Shown piece by piece: positions 47,281 to 56,850 of a stretch of DNA of 64,000 nucleotides. The position numbers and the translations under genes were made by a program. The notes under the pieces are model-generated. The model was not told the DNA's origin and made no database searches. It saw nothing but the letters and a program-made list of their open reading frames with translations. The stretch is from Seriola aureovittata. Its lineage: Eukaryota > Chordata > Actinopteri > Carangiformes > Carangidae. The stretch is from assembly GCF_021018895.1 (NCBI RefSeq), contig NC_079378.1, forward strand, positions 24,851,160 through 24,915,159, written 5' to 3'. The stretch's first letter is position 1, and each line of letters begins with the position of its first letter.

Positions 47281-49729
47281 TGAGTAAAGGTTATTATTAT
47301 TATATCGGTGTGTCAGACTCTGACAGGGCAAATAAAATCAGAACCTCTGAAACCAAACTTCCCTCTTTAAAGACAAACTTTTCTGATGGAGAGCCAAGAG
47401 TTCAGCCAGTAACCACACTGATTCCTGCACCATCATATTCACTACATAGTTTTCCTTATCAGAGCTAATTGAGCTAACCATAATCTTATGGATTTTGTCA
47501 TTAAACTTCAAAAAGTGGACTCAAATTTGGTTCATGACCTTTTACAATTGCCAGTCCATGTTTTTGTCAAACGTGACATTAATCCTTTAATGACAGTAAT
47601 GAAAATATCTGAACACAAATATATATATATATAGGTCATGTGAAAGTTGAAATGACATATTTCACATTTTTACAAAACATACATGCAGCATGTGAAAGAA
47701 AAAGAAAAGCGTCCCAGACGAGATATTTCTGGTCTGAGATTAACAAACTGACGTCTGTCTGATCCACTGAAGAGTCAACTCTCTTTTCACAGAACCGAGA
47801 TTCTTTAACCAAAATGTATCAGATGCATGAATAGCTGCAATTACTTCTCGTTCACAACCCAGCAGTCAATTAGACATTACAATCTCTCAGTGATAACCAT
47901 GGTAAATGGATGATGGCTCGTGTCCCACAGACGGGGATAATTAAGCTACAAGTCATAGTCTAGAACAAGCGAAGTTGAGCAGCATCTGATCTGGCAGATT
48001 ATTGTGCGCTCTGGGCTGTCACTGACTTTAACAACGAGTTCCCCGTATGAGACGTGACCCCAGTCAGGGTCAGACAGCCCTCCCCCCCTCTCTTCCTCTG
48101 ATCCTCCCTGTGCTGTACTGGGGCATCTCAAATCTCATGGAAGCATGACTTGTGCATTTATATAAGATTATTCTCAGTAAACCCACACAGAGTGGAGCAG
48201 TCTGCGCTCAGACTGAATGGAGCTTTATATTTCTTAATGCAGCAAATAAGGATTAAAGCATTAAGCCAAATATAGTTCTCACGATAGCTGGAGGAACCAA
48301 TTACCCTCAGTGTGCGCATGTTTCCGTTAAAGGCATCTGCACGCTAAATTTGAACAAACGTGGGAAAATCACAACCTTGGAGGTTTTGTGTTCATGTTTT
48401 TCGTTTAATTGTGGGTTTCCAAGCTCCGAGTGCCAATGTTCTTTCACCACACGCAATTCAACTGGTCTTTCATTGATTGACACCAGCATCGGATGGATGG
48501 AGAATAACCATGAAGTGATTAAGAGGCATCAGGAGAGCAAGTAGGTGAAGAATGAAGCCTCAGTACCAGTCATTTCTACTACTAAACATATCAATGACAA
48601 GATATCAAAGTGGAATACAATGAACAAAATTCATTTGTTATTCATTTGACTTTATTTTCCAGTTGATATTTTTCTTAATGAAAAGTGTTCTTATCTTTTC
48701 TTTTTTTTTTTTTTTTGCAGGACCATTTCACACCTTTTATTAAGTCATTATAAACACAATGACATTTTAATGAAGGAATGCTGTTGAATACGTCTCAGTC
48801 TGGATATAATTCAAACCCTTCTACATTAACTATATGATCATTTTTGATTAGAGCTTGTAGTCTCTCCTGTGTGAATTGATCATTGGTGATTACTGATTAG
48901 AGGAAAGTATTTGTTTGTTTTTCACAATATTCAAAGTTTTATCACATTTGATAAACACTGGCAAAAACATGGATTATAATGGTTCACAATAGAACAGAAA
49001 ACTTATAATCAAGTTTAAGGAACAACCTCTTCTGTTTTTATTACTTATTTTTTATCAGTATATATGGCACCTGTGTTCTGTATGACCTTTTCTTATGGCA
49101 TGAAAACATCTATAAATAATAATTTGATCTTACTTAATTAATAAAATATATGATTAATGTTTCACTTCTTAAAATTAAATATATACGTTTAACCGTTCAA
49201 GGTGGCCCCCAATACAGTGACACAACATTCAGTTAAATCTTTATTTTTAATTGTTTCAAACATTAAATAGCTATGCGCTGTTAATGTAAGAGTAAGTTCA
49301 CAAACAGCTCAGCTATGAAGCATTTGTGCAGAGGGAGTAAACAGCATGTGCTTTGGTTACACAGAGGAGGAGCTAAAATGGCTGCTTATGGACTGGTTCC
49401 ATGTTCACAGTCACCCCTAGGTGGCAGCATTGCACTTCAGAGATGTGTGTGTCTCCTCTGGCCTTGTGTAACCTTTCGTCCCATATCCTGTTCCCCAGGA
49501 TGGTGGTACAACATGCACACTCAGGGTAACAGGATTTCAGTGTGTCATGACGGTAACATCAACACACCAGTGTCGAACCATCAGAGTAAAAAAATCAGTT
49601 AACTTCCCAAAATTCATGACTCCAAATATCAAAGGATTTCAAAGAGGCAAGATTTTCAGGTAGTTTGGTGGAACTAACTTTCACTTCCTGTGGGAAAAAG
49701 TTATTAGTAGTGTGAATTATCTTACAAAG

Positions 49730-49731
<2 letters not shown>

Positions 49732-49768
<37 letters not shown>
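49732..49768. repeat. (AC)18 microsatellite
   Basis: Uninterrupted AC repeat. Confidence 0.95.
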
Positions 49769-49769
<1 letters not shown>

Positions 49770-50703
49770 CCTTACTTAAGAACAACTTTCCTTCAGTAAT
49801 AAAGGCCACAGCCTCTGCTCTGGTTCTGGAGGTCCAGTCAGTCCAAACCTTTAAAATCAGTCTGAATGAATTGTTTCATTATTGTTTCTTTGGCTTTGGA
49901 TTTACCTTTGAGTGTAAATAAACGGTTGAAGAGGACAGAGTGGACACGCCCTGTTCCAGTCAGGCATCTGTTTTGTTTTCACATGAGTCATTTCATTGGT
50001 CAAGAAACATGTGACAAGTGAGAAATATTTACTGCTTACTTCCTGTGTATCTATACGATGACTCAGAGAGTGACAGTCAGTATCAATAACAAAATTTTCT
50101 ATGTTGAGCAAGTATCATAGTATTTTTTTAAACCTGACACTAGCTGTAAACAATTGATCATGCAATCAATAAAGGCATGAATGAGCGATTCACATACTTG
50201 TGCTTGTTAGGCTTCCTTGTTTTTGGTGGCATATTTGATGTTTTCTAAGAACTGTTAAGACAGCAGCGGGTGCCAAATATAACCTGTCTGACTGGTGAAA
50301 TAACTGAATCAACCTGTGGACCACAGAATGCAGCCAGAAACGAAACTGATTCTCACATGTGCCACTGAATAAAGAATATGTAACAAAGATTAAATTAAAA
50401 AAAACTCTGAAAACGCTCCAGCAAAAATCAGAGCAAACCCGACCTGGTGCACGAGTGTTTGTCTCTGTCCCACTGAAAACTGACAGTAGATTCTCGGCCT
50501 CTCCTGCTCTACTCCCATGTCGTCACAGTGAACTGTTCAGAGCAAACTGTCATGTGATTACAACACTCCCTCAGGGCACAGAGCTCCTGAAAATGAAACT
50601 CCCAGTCCGAGCTTGTAGGATTACGCCTGAGATCTTCACCTTTTGACAGAGTGTGAACGGGCAATGTTATTATTGTGGAAGTGGAAGAGGTGGTGCCCAC
50701 ATT

Positions 50704-51480
50704 CAGTGCCAAAGAAACAGTATGTGAACCATTTGGAAACACTGGATCTGATCTTCAAAATGTAGACGAACACAGTGTCCCTAAACTAATATCACACTAA
50801 AAAATAAAATCTTTATTGAACACTCACAGAGCTGGTGGGAAAAATAAGTGAACCCTTGGAAGTGAGCTTCCAGCATCAGCTGATCAGAGCTGCTCAGTGT
50901 TCAGGAGGAAGTTTGGCCCGTTCTTCTTTGAATAGATGCTGCAGCTCAGACAGATTCTCAGGATGTCTGGTGTGAACGTTTCTCTACAGCTCAGTACACA
51001 GCATCTCTACTGGATTCAGGTCCGGACTCTGACTGGACCCCTCCAACACGTGGATCTCCTTTGTCTGAAGTCATTGTGTAGTAGATTTACTTTGATGTTT
51101 AGGATCATTGTCCCGGAGCTTCACCCAGCTTCTCCTGAGCTTCAGCAGGTAACAGACACCCTGACATTATCCTGTAAGAGACCTGGATAAACCTGGGAAT
51201 TCATTTCCCCCTCGATGACATGGAGCTGTCCAGGTCCAGAGGCAGGAAAGCCCCAGATCATGATGATCCCTCCGCCCTGCTTCACCTGTGGGATGATGTT
51301 TTCATGTTGGTATGCAGTTCTCTCTCCACATCGCACATGGAGCTGCATTCAAACAATTCAATCTTAGTTTGACCAGTCCATAAAACGTTTTCCCAGTGGT
51401 GTTGTGGAGAGCAGCGGCTTCCTCCACGGCGTCCATGTAACCGTGCTCCGTGATGTGTGTGAAGTCGACTCATGAACAGA
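50704..51480 (-). pseudogene. Tc1-like transposon relic with broken transposase
   Basis: Minus-strand frames carry Tc1 transposase hallmarks: VLWTGQTKIELF, HENIIPQVKQGGG with IIMIWG, RDNDPKH and SQSPDLNPVE. The pieces lie in different frames, so it is frameshifted. The first catalytic Asp (WSDE in active relatives) is replaced (WTGQ), while the second Asp in DNDPKH and the Glu in LNPVE remain. The left edge CAGTGCC...AGTATGTGAACC resembles the inverted-repeat start of this family; the right end is not clear. Confidence 0.75.
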
Positions 51481-52779
51481 GATGTTAACCAGCTCCAATG
51501 ATTGCTTTAAGCTTCAGCTGTTACTTTGAGCTTCTTTGTTACTGAGCGTCTGTTGAACCTTTGGAGTCGTCTCAGCTGGACATCCACTTCTGGAGAGAGG
51601 AGCCACAGATTCAAATCATCATCAGACTGTGGACCGATGAAGATCTAAAGTCTTTGACCCTTTCAGTCCATGCAAATCACAAATTCTACAGCTGATCCAC
51701 ACTCTGCCTCCCATCTGATGTACTTATTATTGATCAGATGTATGTGTTGTCATATCAACAGGATCCATCAATGCACAGTAAACTTACAACTGTTGTTTAA
51801 CCTGTGAGCCGTGCTACTGACACTGACAGCATTGGGTTGTAGGTGAATAAACATATGCAACAATCACACTGAGAGATATTTGAATACTATATGTAAATTT
51901 CACAATCAGACAAAACAGGTCAAACAGGGTAAAGTCTTTTTTATTTATTTATTTATTTTAAAGATGTGACACTTAATAAAAGGCGTCTGGCTTGTAATTA
52001 ATCAGTTAATCAAAGTGACTTAGCATTAGCAATTTCCAGTGTTGTTGGTTGGTGCTAATGACACCCTGTCACCTGACTAACATGTTTGGATGCTGATTTC
52101 TCAGTTTGTGTATAATTAAAAGGTTGAGGTTAATTCAGAAGAGGATGATGTTTTGCAGTTAGTGTTATTTTATCCACGTCTCCCAATAATAAAACCTGAG
52201 ACATGTCTAATATGCTTTTTTAATTATTATTATTTTTATATTACATAGAACTTCAGTTCCCACTCAGATTCCACATTATGCAACTTCACAATTTTCATTG
52301 TGTCACTCATTCTGAGCTTCAATACACAGCTAAACAATGAAACCATGTTCTTATGACAGTGTCACAAGGGCCTGTGTCTTCTGCTTACAAAGCTACTGGC
52401 AGTGATTACTGCATATGGCTGATGAAAGTGTCCACTTTCATCCTGGAAATATCAAATTAGATTAGATATTAGATATTTGAGAATAGTATATGGTTACTTA
52501 CAAAAATGATAAAATATTAAACGTTCTTTTTTTTCTGTAGCATCATTTTCATCATATTCATTAGAATTAATACGAACAAAAATCTTCATTAACCAAACGA
52601 TCTTTTATATTTATATTGTGTGATTCTAAAATATCTCTTTTTGTTTCCGGTGCTTGAGGCTTGTTGAGCTGTGAGTCACCGTCTGTTATTGCACGTTAAA
52701 TGATGTGAGTGTCCATGCGTGCATCCCAGCGAAACTTCAGGTATTTTTGCTGCGACGGCTGATGAGTCGAAACTGCGTG

Positions 52780-53104
52780 CGCGTCCCCGCCCACCTGGAA
52801 CAGAAACCGCCTAAAAAAGCTCGTCCCCGCTTTCTCTTCCCCATTCAAGGTGCGGCAGAGGAACAGGTGCGCGAGGAGCCCCAGAGAAAACTATACATAT
52901 CACAGTTATCTAAGTCTTTTTCAGCTAAGGAGCAAGAAAACAGATAATAACTGAAGAAGTTGGTTTGTCAGCAGCAAAGCGAAGTTTGTTGAAACAGTTA
53001 ATTTGGGATTAGAACCTTCAGAGCAGGTGGACGCCGTCTTTATTTATTCGAAGTCAAGTGGTTGAAGAGAAGGAGAAGAAGAAGAAGAAGAAGAAGAAGA
53101 GGAA
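52780..53104 (+). promoter_or_regulatory. cldn7 proximal promoter and 5'UTR
   Basis: GC-richer than its surroundings. A TATA-like CTAAAAAA lies near 52811 and three CAGGTG/CACCTG E-boxes at 52792-52797, 52864-52869 and 53024-53029. The 5'UTR ends in a pure GAA tract (53074-53100) that abuts the start codon. The transcription start is inferred to be between about 52835 and 52870, without direct evidence. Confidence 0.45.
53074..53102 (+). repeat. (GAA)n in cldn7 5'UTR
   Basis: GAA repeat ending two bases before the claudin start codon; length changes would alter leader length but not the protein. Confidence 0.9.
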
Positions 53105-53327
53105 ATGGCGAACTCCGGTCTGCAGATTTTGGGCTTCGCTCTGGCGCTTCTGGGAGTAATTGGACTGATAGTTGGCACCATCATGCCTCAGTGGAAGATG
53201 TCTGCTTATGTCGGGGACAACATCATCACAGCGGTGGCCATGTACGAGGGGCTGTGGATGTCCTGTGCCTTCCAGAGCACAGGACAAATCCAGTGCAAAG
53301 TCTACGACTCCATCCTGCAGCTCAACA
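53105..53327 (+). CDS. cldn7: cldn7 coding exon 1
   Basis: 223 nt: residues 1-74 and one base of codon 75, ending at gtaagt. It encodes the N terminus, the first membrane segment and most of extracellular loop 1 with the W-GLW-C-C signature. The ATG has G at -3 and G at +4. Confidence 0.96.
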
Positions 53328-55975
53328 GTAAGTCACATGTTACATTTCAGTGTGTGTAGTCGAGGGTTTGTCCACCGGAAGTCACATTTTAAGACTTTAA
53401 AAAAAAAAAAAAATTAATTATCTGGAAACCATTGCAAAAGCTATTAAATGTTGCTTTGAGTATTTTATTCTTCTTCTCTTCTTTTGTGTGTAGTATCATA
53501 AATCTAAACACAACTTGAACTTGTTTTAAAGTTAATATAACTATAACTTGAATGACCTTTATATCCTATATCCTCTATATAAAAACTGTAGTTAATATGT
53601 AACAGGACATGATGTGACAAAGTGACGTGCACCTGCTGGATTACAGAGGCTTGTTTCCTTCAGGCCAGTCTTTACAAGAGGTTCTGAGCTGTTACTAGAT
53701 TCCTGCGGCTGGCCTAACCGGTTTTGTCACTTATTAACCCTCACCCTTTTTATTCTCTGGTAAGCAGTTATTTGGATTGAGACACAGTATCAGGCCTCGC
53801 CTTCACTGTGCACCACAGCAGGGTAGTCTGTTATAAAGAGCCAAAACATTTTAAATTGCTTGATTGGCAGGAATGTGTGCATTACTTTTTACACCCAAGC
53901 AATGATTGACCTGTGGCCATTGTTCAGTGTAGCTACCCCCCCTGCTTGAATAGCACAGGTAGTTAGAGGCGGAGCACCTGTGTGGACCACTGTTTAGTCA
54001 ACAGGGTTAACTTCCAGGCCCACCTGGTTGGGCTTTGGCCTTTAGGGCATCAAATCAACATAAAATCTAATTCTTTGCCACATTTTGGGCCCAAAAAGGT
54101 TGATTTTTTTTTTTCAACACAAATTTATGTAACATGCAGCATTTACTTTATTTTCTCCAAATGTCTGAGCACATAATGCACTGATTAAACAGTTACAGTC
54201 GGCCCCTTCCTGCTGTGGTATGGCTGTGTGGCCGGTTCAGGGGCAGTAGTTAAGGAGAAGTTACATGAAGAAGGTGAAACATCTGTGCTCATTTAAAGTC
54301 TGACATCATGTTTACAACTCCTATCTTCCTGTCTGCTGCCATAAAACTGTGGCTAAATAGGTCAATGGTAGCACGACAGTTGGATTCTTCATTGTGCACG
54401 TTTCAAATTCAACTGATGGTGGTAACCTTCCCTCAGGCTCAAACTGCCTCTATAGTTTTATATGCAGGTTCCTCCCTCTGTTCTTCTAGAACAGCTAAAA
54501 CGCATTAACAGCTGGCAGGTACCTGTTGGTTCAAAAACTGGCCATTTTTTCCAAATGGCATGAGTCCATTTTTATTTAATTTTTTCGTGTTTGGCTTATC
54601 AAAACATTTGATAGAATATCTGCAGCACAATGCGTCTTATCGCCTCTTCAAACATGAACACAATCCAACTTTGATACACACTGTGTGATTAAAGCTGTGG
54701 TTAGATATGGAGGAAGTGAACAAATAATGGTTCATTATTCAGAAATACCTGCTGAAAATCTCCTCACACACTCCTGAAGTTTGACAACTAGACTCTCAGC
54801 TTTTCTTTTTGGACAGTAGTTTCATTCTCTGAAATGTCCACCTGCTGAGAAGCGGACTGTGAGTACCTGAAATGGGGAGTGTCTTCCTCATGAAACCTGA
54901 GACCTGGTTAGACCTGTTTTTGACTTGCACACATACAAACTCACACACCTACTCCCCCCCAGCCCCCACCCCCCTCCTTTCCTCCCTCCAGAGTTTCTTT
55001 GCCCTTCCGGTTAGAGCCGGTTTCTGTGGTGCATTGTTATAGGGAGCGGCAACGAGACACAAGAGACAGAAGCTGATCTGTTGTACGTAAGCAGTGTTTG
55101 TTTACGCTGCTTTTTTTTTCCTGATGGTGGTTTTAAAGTACATAAAAGTTACTCTGCAAAACTGGTGTCATTGTCACAAACCACTGTAGGAATCCATTAT
55201 TAATAAATTAAGTCTTGTACCGACTTTAACCCTATCCTGTCCTCTGATCCAGGCGCCCTCCAGGCAACCCGCGCCCTGATGATCGTCAGTATTATTGTAA
55301 CGTTGGCTGGCCTGGGCGTGGCCTGCATGGGGATGAAGTGCACCAACTGTGGAGGAGATGATAAAACACGCAAGTCCCGCATCGCTATGACTGGTGGCAT
55401 CATCATCCTGATTGGATGTAAGAAGCCTTTTAATCTCAATGTTTTTGGTTTTTTGGGTTTTTTTTTTGCCCTTTTCGTCTCCTTGGATTCGTAGCAGTTT
55501 GACGCTCATGATGTTCTTTACTCTCCTACAGCTTTGTGTGCCATTGTCGCCTGCTCTTGGTACGCTCACGACATCATCCAGGCCTTCTACAACCCTTTCA
55601 CCCCCGTCAACACCAAGTAAGTAACCCATCACTCAGCTGAGCACCTCCTTCAGCAGAATACAGAGTCTCCAAACCTGCTGGTTTATTGAAGAGAGCAGCT
55701 CTAAGCTCTTCCTGCTCCACTTCTGTATCCAAACATTTGTTTGTGCCCATCCCCTCTTCATGTGCTGATGAATGTATTGTGTGTTTGTCTTCCCTCTTTA
55801 CTGACTGTAAATCTCTTCCTCAAGGTATGAGTTTGGGTCTGCCATCTTCATCGCCTGGGCTGGAGCGTTCCTGTCTGTAGTGGGAGGTGCCATGCTGGCA
55901 GCTTCCTGCCCAAAAGGCAAACCTACGCCAAAGTATCCCATCTCCAGACCCCCCAGCAGCAAGGAGTATGTGTGA
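53105..55975 (+). CDS. cldn7: Claudin-7, four coding exons
   Basis: CDS join 53105-53327, 55253-55417, 55532-55616, 55825-55975 gives 624 nt, 207 aa plus stop. [18 protein letters not shown], the loop [13 protein letters not shown] and KYEFG.AIFI.WAG match claudin-7 closely. Claudins are four-pass tight-junction proteins that set paracellular permeability. Membrane segments lie at about 8-28, 82-102, 118-140 and 160-182. The first extracellular loop carries the claudin signature W30...G49-L50-W51...C54...C64. The C terminus KEYV is the PDZ ligand that binds ZO proteins, and two cysteines near the membrane (CxxC in MKCTNC) fit palmitoylation sites of the family. Exon sizes 223/165/85 nt are typical of multi-exon claudins. 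All junctions are GT-AG and in phase. Human CLDN7 and FGF11 are both on 17p13.1, so the neighbourhood supports the identity. Copy a or b is not determined. Confidence 0.96.
53328..55252 (+). other. cldn7 intron 1
   Basis: 1.9-kb intron without coding content. It holds a palindromic AACCGGTT at 53716, further CCGGTT half-sites at 54232, 55007 and 55017, and a C-rich tract at 54953-54991. The position and motifs suggest an intronic epithelial enhancer (inference). Confidence 0.85.
55253..55417 (+). CDS. cldn7: cldn7 coding exon 2
   Basis: 165 nt between acceptor ctctgatccag and donor gtaaga. Encodes [11 protein letters not shown], the second membrane segment, the short cytoplasmic loop ([14 protein letters not shown]) and the start of the third segment. 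A minus-strand 152-codon frame over this exon and intron is a shadow. Confidence 0.96.
55532..55616 (+). CDS. cldn7: cldn7 coding exon 3
   Basis: 85 nt from acceptor ctcctacag; the donor is gtaagt directly after ACC AA, so the Lys codon is split. Encodes the end of the third membrane segment and the second extracellular loop ([20 protein letters not shown]). Confidence 0.95.
55825..55975 (+). CDS. cldn7: cldn7 coding exon 4 (stop TGA)
   Basis: 151 nt from acceptor cctcaag to TGA at 55973-55975. Encodes [16 protein letters not shown], the fourth membrane segment and the short cytoplasmic tail ending SSKEYV, the PDZ-binding motif. Confidence 0.95.
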
Positions 55976-56850
55976 ACAAGACGGGACTCTTAGTCTGTTA
56001 GAGGCTGAAGGAACACTTTGACATTCATGTTAGTCCAACTCAGTGATCCACGTTGAGAAGATGTATACCAGGAGGCGTTCAGTACCTGTTTTTTACTTTG
56101 TATTTTAGTTTCTCCAGGGCTGCCCTATGATGTTACTGTAATATTATTTTAACAAATGCATTAAAGTTTTAAATAATAGCTGTTTACTTATAAGAAAGCT
56201 CTCATTGGCCTTGTCCTGTCTGGAACTGCAGTCTGTGCTTATACTGATTTGTATACTATGTAATGTACTGTCCACTTAGTTAACACCTGTAAAGCACTAA
56301 GTTAAACCTAAGGTGAAACACCCACGATGTTGTACAAATTGGTAGGTAGTAAATACACAATATATACGGTGCCTTAGAATATACAGTGTGTTTGGAAAAT
56401 TGTTGAACGCACTGAATAGAAAGAAGTGGCAATGAAGAGGCTCCATTCATTACTCTGTAGACTAAATGCAGTTAGTTCATCATCTGGCACCTGATGAGCA
56501 GTTTCCTTTTATTTCCATGTTTGTATTTATGTGAACAAGACAAATTTATTCAATAACAGATTTGACCATTTTATTTTAATCAAGTGCTGGAGTGAAATTT
56601 TATCTACAGAAATGACGACGTCCTGATTCTTTATTAACTCAGTTTGCCAAAGACAAACATGCAGCAGGAGAAATGTGGCTGTTTGTCAACTTCTGCGATG
56701 AGACTGTTTGTGTGAATGGGCTCGGCGTATGATTTATATTTCTGAGTCATGGTAGCTGTTGCTGCATTTGTCAAATTTTCAGTTTTTAAAAATGTTTTAA
56801 ATTGTGATTTGCAAAGTTTGTGTTGTACATATAATAAAAGTGAAAAATTT
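55976..56850 (+). terminator. cldn7 3'UTR with poly(A) signal candidates
   Basis: ATTAAA at 56160-56165 would give a short 3'UTR of about 200 nt. AATAAA at 56833-56838, followed by T/GT-rich sequence, would give about 880 nt. Either or both may be used. Confidence 0.5.

Larger units (their letters stand above)
33871..52700. other. fgf11-cldn7 intergenic region
   Basis: About 19 kb without a convincing protein-coding gene. It contains paired repeats at 35.7-36.2 kb, a complete short inverted-repeat element at 40.03 kb, a promoter-like island at 41.3-41.8 kb, SINE copies at 43.2 and 44.3 kb, a possible decayed coding fragment at 44.6 kb, a repeat at 45.7-46.2 kb, a LINE relic at 46.3-46.8 kb and a Tc1 relic at 50.7-51.5 kb. 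36.9-40.0, 47.3-49.7 and 51.7-52.7 kb look like unique non-coding DNA. Confidence 0.8.

Noticed and set aside
48690..48760. Long T tract followed by GCAG, a perfect-looking acceptor
   Set aside because: The sequence after it has no open frame or homology and no donor at a sensible distance; probably a repeat-derived T tract.
52705..52947. 80-codon frame upstream of cldn7
   Set aside because: Overlaps the cldn7 promoter and leader; no similarity seen. An upstream ORF is possible but unsupported.
55174..55632. 152-codon minus-strand frame over cldn7 exons 2-3
   Set aside because: It is the antisense shadow of cldn7 exons 2 and 3 plus the intron between them.
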